Source: Ignavibacterium sp.
GTDB taxonomy: Bacteria; Bacteroidota; Ignavibacteria; Ignavibacteriales; Ignavibacteriaceae
Assembly: GCA_032027145.1 (NCBI GenBank)
Contig: JAVSMP010000001.1
Location: forward strand, 3,167,116 to 3,231,115
Direction: 5' to 3'
Length of the DNA stretch: 64,000 bases
Below the pieces are notes generated by a model. It saw only the letters and a program-made list of their open reading frames with translations. It was not told the origin of the DNA and made no database searches. The translations under genes and the position numbers were made by a program. This document shows, one piece after another, positions 55,994-64,000 of this stretch; positions within the stretch are counted from its first letter, which is position 1; every line of letters begins with the position of its first letter.

Positions 55994-56553
55994 TTCATTA
56001 TAAAATATTTGTTACCTGCTTTTTCAATCAGATTATCATCAATCATTTTCTTTAGTATTTGTCTTAATTTATCTCTGTCGATTCCGGTTTTTTCAGATAA
56101 TAAATCAAGTGTCAATCCCTTAGAAGATTTTACCAAATCAAGAATATCCTTTTCTGAATCTTTTTCTGAATCCTTTTTCTTACTAACCGATTTCTTCTTT
56201 ACAACTGCCTTTTTTGACTCTGATTTAACAGGAATTTTCTCCTCTATCTTCCCAGCTATAAAAAGATTTACTAAATGATCAGTATCTTCAAACGGTCTGG
56301 CAATTACATTTGATGATAATAATTCTCCCACTTTCATTGCTGCTTCTTTACCAGCTTCAACTGCTGCTATACAGGAAGCTAAATCTCCTTTAACAACAAC
56401 AGTTACTAATGCGCCGCCGATTCTAAAATGGTTAATCAGTTTTACTTTGGCAGCTTTTACCATTGCATCAGAAGCTTCAATTGCACCTACAAAAGATCTA
56501 GTTTCTATAAAGCCTAAAGATTCACCGTAAATATTTTCTGTTACATCAGCCAT
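55990..56553 (-). CDS. eutK: BMC shell protein EutK with C-terminal winged-helix domain
   Basis: The 187-residue protein has one BMC domain (~10-92: 'SLGFIETRSFVGAIEASDAM', 'VKAAKVKLINHFRIGGALV'), a Lys/Ser-rich linker (~105-130) and a C-terminal helix-turn-helix of ~55 residues ('GLTLDLLSEKTGIDRDKLRQ', 'ILKKMIDDNLIEKAG'). This is the layout of E. coli EutK, whose C-terminal domain is a likely nucleic-acid binder. The basic linker (many Lys in 107-128) strengthens that expectation. The stop codon overlaps the start of the ParA-type ATPase. In E. coli, eutK lies at the operon end instead. Confidence 0.92.
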   Translation of the reverse strand: MADVTENIYGESLGFIETRSFVGAIEASDAMVKAAKVKLINHFRIGGALVTVVVKGDLASCIAAVEAGKEAAMKVGELLSSNVIARPFEDTDHLVNLFIAGKIEEKIPVKSESKKAVVKKKSVSKKKDSEKDSEKDILDLVKSSKGLTLDLLSEKTGIDRDKLRQILKKMIDDNLIEKAGNKYFIMK

Positions 56554-56564
56554 TTAAATAATCA

Positions 56565-57236
56565 TTATTTTACATGTAACTTATAACGAATCGGATAATC
56601 AGCTACCTCCAGCACTGCTTCCTGAAATGCATCACAAGCTGCTTTACATGCTGCCTGTGTTCCGGTTAATAGTCCACCAGAATAGTTTGTTTCAGATGGC
56701 GGAGCAAACCAGGATTTTATTTCAACATTTGCTCTTTTAAGTGCAAGGTCCAGCGCATAGTTAGCTTCTAACGGCGGCGCGATTAAATAAGCTAAAGATT
56801 CACCTGGATTTATACCAGCAACCTTTGATAAATATGTTCCGGTCCTGGAAATAAGATGTGGGAAAAATGTAATTGTATTATCTTCATTTGCAGAATACCA
56901 GATAGCTTCGTTTTTAATGTATTGAATGGCTGCATTTAATCCTGCTTCAACTTCGCCCGGTGTTGGTCCAGATAACATAGCAATTATTTCACCGGATAGT
57001 TTACCTGAAGCGTGTGCTGAACCAGCATAAAACGATTTAGCATAGATAACTTCAACATCAGCCATTTTAGTTGCTTCGTCTATTGCTACATAACAAGCAT
57101 CATCTATGTCACAAGTAAGAAGACCCAAGCTGCGATGTTCTTGTGGCATGTTAATCTGTTTTGAAAGTCCTGCATCAACTGAAGAAATTAGCCTGACAGC
57201 CAAAACGTTTGCTATAATTTGATCTAATTTTGCCAT
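56565..57236 (-). CDS. eutL: BMC shell protein EutL (trimer, tandem BMC)
   Basis: The 223-residue protein matches EutL in length and along the chain: 'MPQEHRSLGLLTCDIDDACY', 'AKSFYAGSAHASGKLSGEII', 'SRTGTYLSKVAGINPGESLA', 'LIAPPLEANYALDLALKRAN' and 'NYSGGLLTGTQAACKAACDA'. EutL is two circularly permuted BMC domains; trimers have a large gated central pore, and ethanolamine binding closes it. It lies 16 bases after eutC and 11 bases before eutK. Confidence 0.95.
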   Translation of the reverse strand: MAKLDQIIANVLAVRLISSVDAGLSKQINMPQEHRSLGLLTCDIDDACYVAIDEATKMADVEVIYAKSFYAGSAHASGKLSGEIIAMLSGPTPGEVEAGLNAAIQYIKNEAIWYSANEDNTITFFPHLISRTGTYLSKVAGINPGESLAYLIAPPLEANYALDLALKRANVEIKSWFAPPSETNYSGGLLTGTQAACKAACDAFQEAVLEVADYPIRYKLHVK

Positions 57237-57252
57237 TGCTTTTCCTGATTCC

Positions 57253-58155
57253 TTATGAGTTATTTGATAATTTAATTCCGCTTGCCTTATTGGCTAACAT
57301 CTTCTTAACAAGATCTACAATAACCGCAGATGCTTCTACCGGCGGTGTTCCTTGTCTGTGAATATTAGAAATAACTGTTCTGTCTGATTCAACAGTTGTG
57401 GCAACTGAAGGTTTGTAAATCATATACGAGCTCATACTTTCAGACTGACCAAGACCCGGTCTTTCACCAATTAGAAGTACTATCACATCAGCATCCAATA
57501 GTTCACCAATTTCATCTTCAACTTTTACTCTGCCGTACTTTACAAAAAACGGTGTTCCAACATTTATTCCAGCTGATTCAAACCCCTTTAATAATGGAGG
57601 TAAGATTTCATCATAGTTCATTGTAAGTGCATCAGTGCTTAATCCATCTGATAGAACAATTTGCACCTGCGGATTTTTCTTACACTTTTCTTTAATTGTC
57701 TGTATCGCTTCTTCACTAAGCTTTCTTCCTAAATCCGGTCTGGTCAGGTATTCGTCTTTATCCTGAATTTTTGTTTGAACCATGAACAAGCCGGTTTTTT
57801 TAACCCACTCTTCCGGAACCTCTTTAAAGACAGTATCGCGCGAAAGTGAATGATCGGCAAGAAATCTTAACAGAGTATTTGTACGTGGACGTGGACCAGC
57901 GTGTCCAACGCATACTCTGGCATTTGTTGATTTTCTGATCTCTTTTACTGTTTCAAAATTTTTTGCATGATCAAGCCCAATCCAGGCTTTACATTCATCA
58001 CCAGTTAAATCAGGTAAAGCTTCACCAATATTGCAGGCAGCAGCAGCAGTTGTACCTGAAGGTGCAGTATTAACAGCTTTTTTTGAATCAGAATTATCTT
58101 TCTTAATTTCTTTAAGAACAGCTTCAACTAATTGTTCAATTTGTTTATTGTCCAT
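57253..58155 (-). CDS. eutC: Ethanolamine ammonia-lyase small subunit EutC
   Basis: The 300-residue protein (E. coli: 295) begins with an amphipathic encapsulation helix ('[17 protein letters not shown]'), then an Ala/Thr/Ser linker. The core contains '[20 protein letters not shown]', '[20 protein letters not shown]', '[20 protein letters not shown]' and '[20 protein letters not shown]'. With EutB it forms the (EutB-EutC)6 enzyme and holds the lower side of adenosylcobalamin. It lies 16 bases after eutB. Confidence 0.96.
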   Translation of the reverse strand: MDNKQIEQLVEAVLKEIKKDNSDSKKAVNTAPSGTTAAAACNIGEALPDLTGDECKAWIGLDHAKNFETVKEIRKSTNARVCVGHAGPRPRTNTLLRFLADHSLSRDTVFKEVPEEWVKKTGLFMVQTKIQDKDEYLTRPDLGRKLSEEAIQTIKEKCKKNPQVQIVLSDGLSTDALTMNYDEILPPLLKGFESAGINVGTPFFVKYGRVKVEDEIGELLDADVIVLLIGERPGLGQSESMSSYMIYKPSVATTVESDRTVISNIHRQGTPPVEASAVIVDLVKKMLANKASGIKLSNNS

Positions 58156-58170
58156 CTTTTACTTCCTTTC

Positions 58171-59532
58171 TTATGAAAAAATTGATGGATCACCAGCAAT
58201 AGCTGTTAATTTTCCATCTGCCATTAAACCCATTTTCTCCATCCACTTCTCATACTCAGGGCAAGGGCGGAGATTTAACAGTTGTCTTACAGTAGCTGCA
58301 TCATGAAAACTTGTTGTTTGATAATTAAGCATTATATCATCGCCCATAGGTACACCCATAACAAAATTGCAGCCGGCAGCAACAAGAAGAACAGTTAAAT
58401 TTTCAATTGTGTTTTGATCTGCATCAGCATGATTAGTATAACAAGCATCAGCACCCATTGGTATGCCGGTTAGTTTACCCATAAAGTGATCCTCAAGACC
58501 AGCGCGTGTTATCTGACGACCATCATATAAATATTCAGGGCCTATAAATCCAACTACGGTATTAACCATAAATGGTTTATATCTTTTTGCTAATCCATAG
58601 CATCTTGCTTCCAATGTAACCTGATCAGCGCCAAAATGTGCATCTGCTGAAAGTTCAGCGCCCTGACCAGTTTCAAAATACATCATATTAGGTCCAGCTA
58701 TTTTACAATAGTGCTTGCCTATTTCATAAGCTTCATCAAGCATTGCAACCGAGATTCCAAATTCATTATTACCTTTTTCTGATCCGGCAATACTTTGGAA
58801 TATCAGACCTGCAGGAGCACCATCCTTGATTGCTTTCATTTGGTTGCTAACATGAGCCAATATGCAATTTTGTGTTGGTATCTGATACTTCTGAATAATT
58901 TCATCAGTTGCAATTAATAACTTCTTAATATTTTCAGGAGTATCAATAACAGGGTTGATGCCGATTACAACATCACCTGAGCCATAGGCAAGACCTTCAA
59001 ATATCTCTGCTCTTATGCTCTTTACATCATCGCGGGGATCATTTGGCTGCAGTCTTTGTCCAAATGTACCCGGTAATCCGACAGTTGAATTAGCTTTAGC
59101 TACAACTCTGATTTTCTTACCGGCATAAATTAAATCCATATTCGACATCAACTTGGCTGCAGCAGCCACCATTTCTGATGTTAAACCTCTTCTAAGTTTT
59201 TCAATATCTTCGTGCGTAGTCGAATCAGAAAGGATATACTCACGAAGTTCTCCTACAGACCAATTTTTTATCTGACTATAGAATGTTTCATTAACTGAAT
59301 CCTGGATAACCCTGGTTACCTCATCTTTTTCGTAAGGAACTACAGGATTATTTCTCAAATCAGCTAAAGTTAAATTACTCAGGACGTACTTTGCTGCAAC
59401 TCTTTCCTGAGATGTTTCGGCAGCAACACCGGCTAACACATCCCCCGAGCGTTGTTCGTTGGCTTTAGCCAGAACATCTTTTACATCCTTGAAAGTATAA
59501 TTTTTTCCGAACAATTGAGTATTTAATCTCAT
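58171..59532 (-). CDS. eutB: Ethanolamine ammonia-lyase large subunit EutB
   Basis: The 453-residue protein (E. coli: 453) contains the substrate barrel. Diagnostic stretches are 'TFGQRLQPNDPRDDVKSIRA', 'EGLAYGSGDVVIGINPVIDT', 'FETGQGAELSADAHFGADQV' (substrate-binding Glu and Gln) and 'ITRAGLEDHFMGKLTGIPMG'. It splits ethanolamine to acetaldehyde and ammonia by a B12 radical mechanism and is the entry step of the pathway. It lies 19 bases after eutA and 16 before eutC. Confidence 0.97.
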   Translation of the reverse strand: MRLNTQLFGKNYTFKDVKDVLAKANEQRSGDVLAGVAAETSQERVAAKYVLSNLTLADLRNNPVVPYEKDEVTRVIQDSVNETFYSQIKNWSVGELREYILSDSTTHEDIEKLRRGLTSEMVAAAAKLMSNMDLIYAGKKIRVVAKANSTVGLPGTFGQRLQPNDPRDDVKSIRAEIFEGLAYGSGDVVIGINPVIDTPENIKKLLIATDEIIQKYQIPTQNCILAHVSNQMKAIKDGAPAGLIFQSIAGSEKGNNEFGISVAMLDEAYEIGKHYCKIAGPNMMYFETGQGAELSADAHFGADQVTLEARCYGLAKRYKPFMVNTVVGFIGPEYLYDGRQITRAGLEDHFMGKLTGIPMGADACYTNHADADQNTIENLTVLLVAAGCNFVMGVPMGDDIMLNYQTTSFHDAATVRQLLNLRPCPEYEKWMEKMGLMADGKLTAIAGDPSIFS

Positions 59533-59550
59533 TGTTTATACCTCTTCATT

Positions 59551-60987
59551 TTATGGAAACGCTAGTGACTTAATTGTTAAGGGAACTATTTCACCGCCAA
59601 AATAACTTTTACCGATATCAATGTAATCTCCTTCATAAGAAACTACCTCATCAATAATTGCCAGTGGATGAGATTTCAGAGATGCTGAAAGCTCCATCCC
59701 CAACACCTTTCCAATATCATTAAAAGCTAAAATTATAACGGGTGAATTGTCTTCTTTTCTATGTTTATTTAATACAGTAATTAATTCCTCTGCACATTTT
59801 TGAACTGCTCTGTAAGTAACAGGAATTTCTTTGGGAAGATAAATTGCATATTCATCATTAGATAAACTAACATCCATTATTTTTGCTGCCTCCTCAATTC
59901 CATAGGACAATGATGAATTTGTATCGTTCCAATCGAAGTGAGGATGAAGCACCGGTAGATTACGCAGAGGCAAATTTTCTGCAGTTAACCATATCGTACT
60001 TCCGCTTAATGATAAAGTATATGCACCTGCTCCTATAACTGTTGCTCTTATAGTTTGATTAGGTTCAATTACATTAAATTTTCTCAATTTATTGTTTTTC
60101 ATTAAAGCTTCTGCCAGTAATACACCAATATCTGAAAATTGAAATCTGTCTTTTGCCATTTCATCAAGTTTGTAGTAACACTCGCCAACACCGCCTGATA
60201 GAAAAACAGCGCTAAAAGTATATTGCTGCTTTAACGGATTTGTCTGCAGTAATTCGTTAGCTAAAGGAGATACATTATTACCTTCTATACATTCAATTAT
60301 CAAATCTGCCATTACATCACAAATAGATTTAATATCATTTAGAGAAAGTGAATCGTAATCTTCGTGAAAATTTGGAATAATGCTTTTCAATATCTTCTTA
60401 ACAGGTTCAGTTATTTTTGTAACCTTGCCGTTTCTATCTGTTTGGATTAATCTTCCGCCTACATTCAAGCAACAAGAATCTATGATTCTGCCGTTTCTAA
60501 AAACAGCATAATTAGAAGTTCCACCACCGATATCAATATTCAAAACAGTTGTTGTATGATCTTCAGAATAAACAGAGCTTCCTGATCCTCGTCCAGCAAT
60601 TACTGATTCGAAATGCGGACCAGCAGTTGCAACAACAAAATCTCCCAAATCACCAGCTAATTTCATCAGTGTTGCTTTGGCATTTTTTGCTTTTGAAGTT
60701 TCACCGGTTATTATGATTGCACCGGTTTCAATTTCTTTCAATCCAAAGCCAGCTTTTTTGTATTCATCTAATACCATATCCCATAATTTTATATGATCGA
60801 TCGATCCATCAGAGTTAAATGGAGTAAATAGAATTTTACCTGTATAAAGAATTTTCCTATCTACAAATTCAAAGTGTGGGACTTGAGTGGGTGCTGCAAT
60901 ATTCCTCAGCACTAGAGATGAAAATATGACCTGTGTAGTAGTAGTACCAACATCAATCCCCACACTATTTATAACCTTATTGCTCAA
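59551..60987 (-). CDS. eutA: Ethanolamine ammonia-lyase reactivase EutA
   Basis: The 478-residue actin-fold protein matches EutA along its length: 'SVGIDVGTTTTQVIFSSLVL', 'GAIIITGETSKAKNAKATLM', 'DFVVATAGPHFESVIAGRGS', 'VLNIDIGGGTSNYAVFRNGR', 'VFLSGGVGECYYK' and 'GAGAYTLSLSGSTIWL'. It swaps damaged cobalamin out of the lyase using ATP. The start is uncertain: the frame opens at a TTG (60987) with no good ribosome site. Two ATGs lie ~20 bases upstream in another frame, separated from the TTG by a run of eight A. Loss of one A would join them to EutA. Confidence 0.93.
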   Translation of the reverse strand: MSNKVINSVGIDVGTTTTQVIFSSLVLRNIAAPTQVPHFEFVDRKILYTGKILFTPFNSDGSIDHIKLWDMVLDEYKKAGFGLKEIETGAIIITGETSKAKNAKATLMKLAGDLGDFVVATAGPHFESVIAGRGSGSSVYSEDHTTTVLNIDIGGGTSNYAVFRNGRIIDSCCLNVGGRLIQTDRNGKVTKITEPVKKILKSIIPNFHEDYDSLSLNDIKSICDVMADLIIECIEGNNVSPLANELLQTNPLKQQYTFSAVFLSGGVGECYYKLDEMAKDRFQFSDIGVLLAEALMKNNKLRKFNVIEPNQTIRATVIGAGAYTLSLSGSTIWLTAENLPLRNLPVLHPHFDWNDTNSSLSYGIEEAAKIMDVSLSNDEYAIYLPKEIPVTYRAVQKCAEELITVLNKHRKEDNSPVIILAFNDIGKVLGMELSASLKSHPLAIIDEVVSYEGDYIDIGKSYFGGEIVPLTIKSLAFP

Positions 60988-61017
60988 TTTTTTTTGTATA
61001 TCCCATCATTAGTAAAA

Positions 61018-61047
61018 GTAACAGAGAGGATTTTTCCTCCCTGTTAC
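61018..61047 (-). terminator. Terminator or attenuator hairpin between phosphatase gene and eutA
   Basis: On the minus strand the RNA can form a 13-bp stem (seven pairs GUAACAG/CUGUUAC, one G-U, then GAGGA/UCCUC) with a loop AAAA, followed by UUUU. It begins 15 bases past the phosphatase stop and ends about 30 bases before eutA. The short U-tract suggests partial termination and lower expression of the genes beyond, or a start of a second transcript. Confidence 0.65.
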
Positions 61048-61061
61048 AATACAAAAGACTA

Positions 61062-62318
61062 TTATTTTAGCAACTGCGGTTCAGTTTTGCCTAAAAGAAT
61101 AGATTCAGAGCTTTTACGAAATACACCTGTATTTTCATCTCGTCCCTGTAAAATAAATCTTGGATATGCTTCGCCTTGTTGTTCAACAGATTTCTTACTC
61201 AGCTCTCCAATTGGTCCGCCTTTTACTCTGTTAAATACAACTGTAAGTTTCATATCTTTAAACTCTGTTGACATTTCATAATCACCATCACTATCACCAG
61301 CTGACATTAAAGGATCATAATTCTTTCCAAGACCATCCTGAATTATCATCTTGATCGCTTCAACTTTACCCATTCTTTGAGTCTGAGGATAATTTTCTTT
61401 ATAGTATGGCTGGATAACTCCGTTCTTTTCACCTAATTCCATTGCAATAACTCTGTCAGAAGGAACATTGTATCCATAATCGTTACCTGAAATTACCTGT
61501 ATAACTGGTTTATAGCTTGCTGATACAATCCATACATCAAAACCATTTGATTTAAGTGCGTGAATAAGATTTTGCATTTCAGGATATAATCTTAATCCTG
61601 TTTTAAAGGAGTAACTAACCGGACCAGCTTTAGTATTAAATCCAGCTGGTGTTCCCCATTTGCTCTTTCCTAACTTATTTCCTAATTCAAATTGGATAGC
61701 TTCTTTTGCTAATGCCTGAACATCAGCTTCTGTAAAGCCAGCAAAAAGATAAAGAACCCAGGGATATCCATAATCTGCTTCAATACCTTTTGTATCGCAA
61801 TAACCATCATATAAGAACGCAACTTTAGCGATAAAATCATTGTATTGAGGAGTCTTTTGAATATCTTCTAATTTCATCTTGCCGCCCAAGCCTTCATAAT
61901 TATCATAAAGGTAATTGTAATCAGCTATCAGATCAGCATTGATGTCTTTCAATAGTGTATTATTATAATCTGCTGAAAGTTTAGTAACACCTTTTATTTC
62001 ATCTTTTAACAAACCGGCAAATTGATCTTTTGTCATCTTAAAACGAAGATGACTTAACTGATATCTCATAATTGCTTCTTCAACATCAAAATGACCGCAA
62101 GTTTGATCCCAGTCAAATACAACATAAGGAGGTTTACTTGCATCATAATACTTTCCTCCAATTCCATAGTCTGTAATAAAATTATTAAGAACTTCATAAT
62201 TCTTATCAGACCAGTTCATTCTGGCTAACTTTGTTTTGTCGCCGGCAGAATTAACTGATGAACACCCCAGCACAATAGCACTAAGAATCAGAATATTAAA
62301 AACTTTTTTTAATAACAT
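61062..62318 (-). CDS. HAD-family lipoprotein phosphatase, phosphorylcholine-phosphatase-like
   Basis: The 418-residue protein has a lipoprotein signal with lipobox 'AIVLGCSS' (Cys19). The HAD phosphatase motifs are 'VVFDWDQTCGHFDVEEA' (Asp69, Asp71), 'VWIVSASYKPVIQVI' (motif II Ser), a Lys segment 'QRMGKVEAIKMI' (III) and 'LMSAGDSDGDYEM' (IV). The arrangement resembles the periplasmic phosphorylcholine/phosphorylethanolamine phosphatase of Pseudomonas. Being anchored in the periplasm beside a porin and ahead of the Eut genes, it could release ethanolamine from phosphoethanolamine. Substrate is inferred from context. A hairpin follows its stop. Confidence 0.82.
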   Translation of the reverse strand: MLLKKVFNILILSAIVLGCSSVNSAGDKTKLARMNWSDKNYEVLNNFITDYGIGGKYYDASKPPYVVFDWDQTCGHFDVEEAIMRYQLSHLRFKMTKDQFAGLLKDEIKGVTKLSADYNNTLLKDINADLIADYNYLYDNYEGLGGKMKLEDIQKTPQYNDFIAKVAFLYDGYCDTKGIEADYGYPWVLYLFAGFTEADVQALAKEAIQFELGNKLGKSKWGTPAGFNTKAGPVSYSFKTGLRLYPEMQNLIHALKSNGFDVWIVSASYKPVIQVISGNDYGYNVPSDRVIAMELGEKNGVIQPYYKENYPQTQRMGKVEAIKMIIQDGLGKNYDPLMSAGDSDGDYEMSTEFKDMKLTVVFNRVKGGPIGELSKKSVEQQGEAYPRFILQGRDENTGVFRKSSESILLGKTEPQLLK

Positions 62319-62336
62319 TTTTATACCTCTAATTTT

Positions 62337-63440
62337 TTAGAAATTAACTAATAATTGGAAATTATATCTCATATTTGATTTTGATTCGCCGCCTACTTTA
62401 AAGCTTTCGTTAATCAGGTTGAACATTATGTAGGTATCAGAAACAAATTCATAATTAAAACCGCCAATGATCATCAGCATTTCATCATCACTTGTATCTG
62501 TATCATTATCCATCATACCTACCTGCCCAACAAACATCAACTCAGGTAGTGGTGAATAATTAACATATCCCATATATGAAGCAGCTTTAATTTCAGAAAC
62601 TGAATTTTTTGCAAAATCAACTTCGCCGCCGACGTCTAACATTTTAGCAAGTTTATATTCTAAACCGCCGCCAAACATGTTGTTATGTGCTTCATTATTA
62701 TTTGCTGCATAATAATCAATCATCGTCCAGCCAAATACTGTTATACCGGTTCCTGGAGGTTTTATCCAAATGTCTGATATAAAGTTTTTAGCTTTATTAT
62801 TATCTACTGCATTTGTATAACCGTTATAATTAGCAACTGCAGCTCTAACATATCCCCATTTTTCCGGGAAGTTATAAGTTAACATTGCACCGGTAACAGC
62901 AGAACTGAAACCATAAGTATAATACCTGTCTAACCAGCTGTTCTCAATTGTGTTATGGTAATCCTGCGGACCTGGCTGCTCGTAATTACCAAAAGTAGCT
63001 GTAAGACCATTTAGCCCAAGAAAATCATCCATTTCCAAATAAGCATATTTTATTCTTCCACGGGTACCATCATTGGCATTAACTGTACTTGTAGTTAAAT
63101 CTCCACCGGAGCCAATAGAAGCAGACCTAAGTGCAACTCGGTTGGTATGATCAAAATCCATTGTGAATCTTGCCCGGATTTTATCATTGAATTTGTACTT
63201 CATAGTGATATAACCACGTTGGAAGTAAAAATAGTTTTGTGTCCTTTTTGTATATGGATCATCAATTAAATATCTGTAACGCAGTGTTGAAGACAAACTG
63301 AAGTTATCAGATATTTTTCCGAAAAAAGGAGTATTTGGGATATATGAATTATCCTCAGAATACTTTTCCGGGTCAGCAGCAAATGTTGCAGGAATCAGCA
63401 TCATAACTGCGACCATAATTAAAAAGAAGTTTTTTATCAT
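62337..63440 (-). CDS. Outer-membrane porin-like beta-barrel
   Basis: The ~367-residue protein has a signal peptide ('FFLIMVAVMMLIPATFA') and many beta strands ('SSTLRYRYLIDDPYTKR', 'YITMKYKFNDKIRARFTMDF', 'LEYKLAKMLDVGGEVDFAK', 'YNFQLLVNF'), ending in Phe as barrel proteins do. I start at the ATG at 63440, preceded by an AGGAGAG ribosome site and followed by the signal peptide; an open extension up to 63512 overlaps the eutH end and is not needed. The place between eutH and the phosphatase suggests entry of small cationic substrates such as ethanolamine or its phosphate. Confidence 0.8.
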   Translation of the reverse strand: MIKNFFLIMVAVMMLIPATFAADPEKYSEDNSYIPNTPFFGKISDNFSLSSTLRYRYLIDDPYTKRTQNYFYFQRGYITMKYKFNDKIRARFTMDFDHTNRVALRSASIGSGGDLTTSTVNANDGTRGRIKYAYLEMDDFLGLNGLTATFGNYEQPGPQDYHNTIENSWLDRYYTYGFSSAVTGAMLTYNFPEKWGYVRAAVANYNGYTNAVDNNKAKNFISDIWIKPPGTGITVFGWTMIDYYAANNNEAHNNMFGGGLEYKLAKMLDVGGEVDFAKNSVSEIKAASYMGYVNYSPLPELMFVGQVGMMDNDTDTSDDEMLMIIGGFNYEFVSDTYIMFNLINESFKVGGESKSNMRYNFQLLVNF

Positions 63441-63480
63441 TGTAGCTCTCCTCTGTTTAGTTGAATTGAAAAAAGAATAT

Positions 63481-64000
63481 TTAATTAGATAATTTATTTT
63501 TGGGTGCAACAATCATTGCAACTAAAATAGCAGTAACTCCTGCTGTTAGTTTTCCAACCATCACCGGAAATATCATATCCGGTTTAACTGCGGCTGTAAA
63601 ACCAAGATGATCTCCTAAAGTAAATGCAGCACTAACTGCAAATGCAATATTAATTACCTTCCCGCGCTCATCCATATTACTTAAGATTTTGAACATTGGA
63701 ATGCAATTAGCAAGCGTGGCAATAAACCCAACAGCTGAAACTTCGCTCACTCCCAGTTTTATTCCCAGTTTTGTAAGTGGTTTTTTAAACCATTTGGAAA
63801 CAAGATAAACCATTGGATAAGCGCCGGCTAGAATCAGTGCAATTCTGCTGACTACTTCGAGTGCCCTGATATCTATCCCGGGTGTATCTCCAATAATAGG
63901 AACAATTGGTTCGAGACCTGGTATCAATGGAATTCCTGTCAATGTTTCAAAAACAATTGAAGCTAATCCTATTGTAATTAATGCCACTAATATTTTTGCG
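63481..64000 (-). CDS. eutH: Ethanolamine transporter EutH, N-terminus beyond window edge
   Basis: The visible 173 residues are the C-terminal part of a ~400-residue membrane transporter. They include 'ISRTALILAGAYPM'-like helices ('VVSRIALILAGAYPMVYLVS'), 'GFIATLANCIPMFKI' and 'AAFTLGDHLGFTAAVKPDMI', followed by 'MVGKLTAGVTAILVAMIVAP', as in EutH. A GTG at 63987 is not the real start because homology continues to the edge. EutH moves ethanolamine across the inner membrane by facilitated diffusion. It is the first Eut gene seen here; the operon promoter lies outside the window. Confidence 0.9.
   Translation of the reverse strand, partial: AKILVALITIGLASIVFETLTGIPLIPGLEPIVPIIGDTPGIDIRALEVVSRIALILAGAYPMVYLVSKWFKKPLTKLGIKLGVSEVSAVGFIATLANCIPMFKILSNMDERGKVINIAFAVSAAFTLGDHLGFTAAVKPDMIFPVMVGKLTAGVTAILVAMIVAPKNKLSN

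Noticed and set aside
63441-63512. N-terminal extension of the porin gene
   Set aside because: The signal peptide and AGGAGAG ribosome site point to the ATG at 63440; the extension overlaps the end of eutH.
1-64000. CRISPR arrays, insertion sequences or prophage
   Set aside because: No regularly spaced repeats, transposase-like or phage-like proteins were seen.

Overview
The window comes from an AT-rich member of the Bacteroidetes/Chlorobi group, most likely Ignavibacteria. Four large secreted enzymes end in the type IX secretion (T9SS) sorting domain with the 'QNYPNPFNP' motif and a 'GVYFY/GIYFYS' C-terminus, which is characteristic of that lineage. A TonB-dependent receptor, outer-membrane barrels and lipoproteins show a Gram-negative envelope. 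No phage, insertion sequence or CRISPR array was seen.

Layout. (1) 1-6197, minus strand: a truncated TonB-dependent receptor, then a MarR-type regulator followed by a tightly packed redox/sulfur cluster (octaheme cytochrome c, cytochrome b, two YeeE/YedE transporters, one fused to a degenerate rhodanese). (2) 6444-12490, plus strand: the heat-shock operon hrcA-grpE-dnaJ, a ComEA-like protein, a small membrane protein, a PilM-like protein, rsmD and coaD. (3) 12491-27858: housekeeping and accessory genes on both strands (tRNA-Thr, CNNM/CorC transporter, DUF971 protein, SpoU methyltransferase, RtcB, T9SS amylase, YjbQ, ClpC, FloA, a UvrD-type helicase) and a small membrane-protein gene followed by a decayed copy of itself. 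(4) 27967-44670, minus strand: two T9SS subtilases, a poly-gamma-glutamate synthesis cluster (pgsB-pgsC-pgsW plus an unknown periplasmic protein, an outer-membrane barrel and an LVIVD lipoprotein) and a gingipain-like T9SS protein. (5) 44952-64000, minus strand: a long ethanolamine-utilization (Eut) bacterial microcompartment (BMC) operon that continues past the right edge.

The Eut operon reads, in transcription order, eutH (partial), porin, lipoprotein HAD phosphatase, eutA, eutB, eutC, eutL, eutK, parA-like, eutS, eutP, eutQ, eutT, eutD, eutM, eutM, eutN, eutE, eutJ, pduS-like, pduT-like, a small membrane protein and eutG. It encodes every step from ethanolamine uptake through B12-dependent deamination to acetyl-phosphate and ethanol, all five shell classes, B12 adenosylation and lyase reactivation.

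The parts that a standard Eut operon does not explain are the most interesting: a ParA-type ATPase overlapping both eutK and eutS (a candidate microcompartment positioning system), a PduS/PduT iron-sulfur electron conduit borrowed from propanediol-type compartments, and an outer-membrane/periplasmic front end (porin plus a phosphorylcholine-phosphatase-like lipoprotein) that could release ethanolamine from phosphoethanolamine. No Eut regulator (EutR or EutVW) is present in the window.
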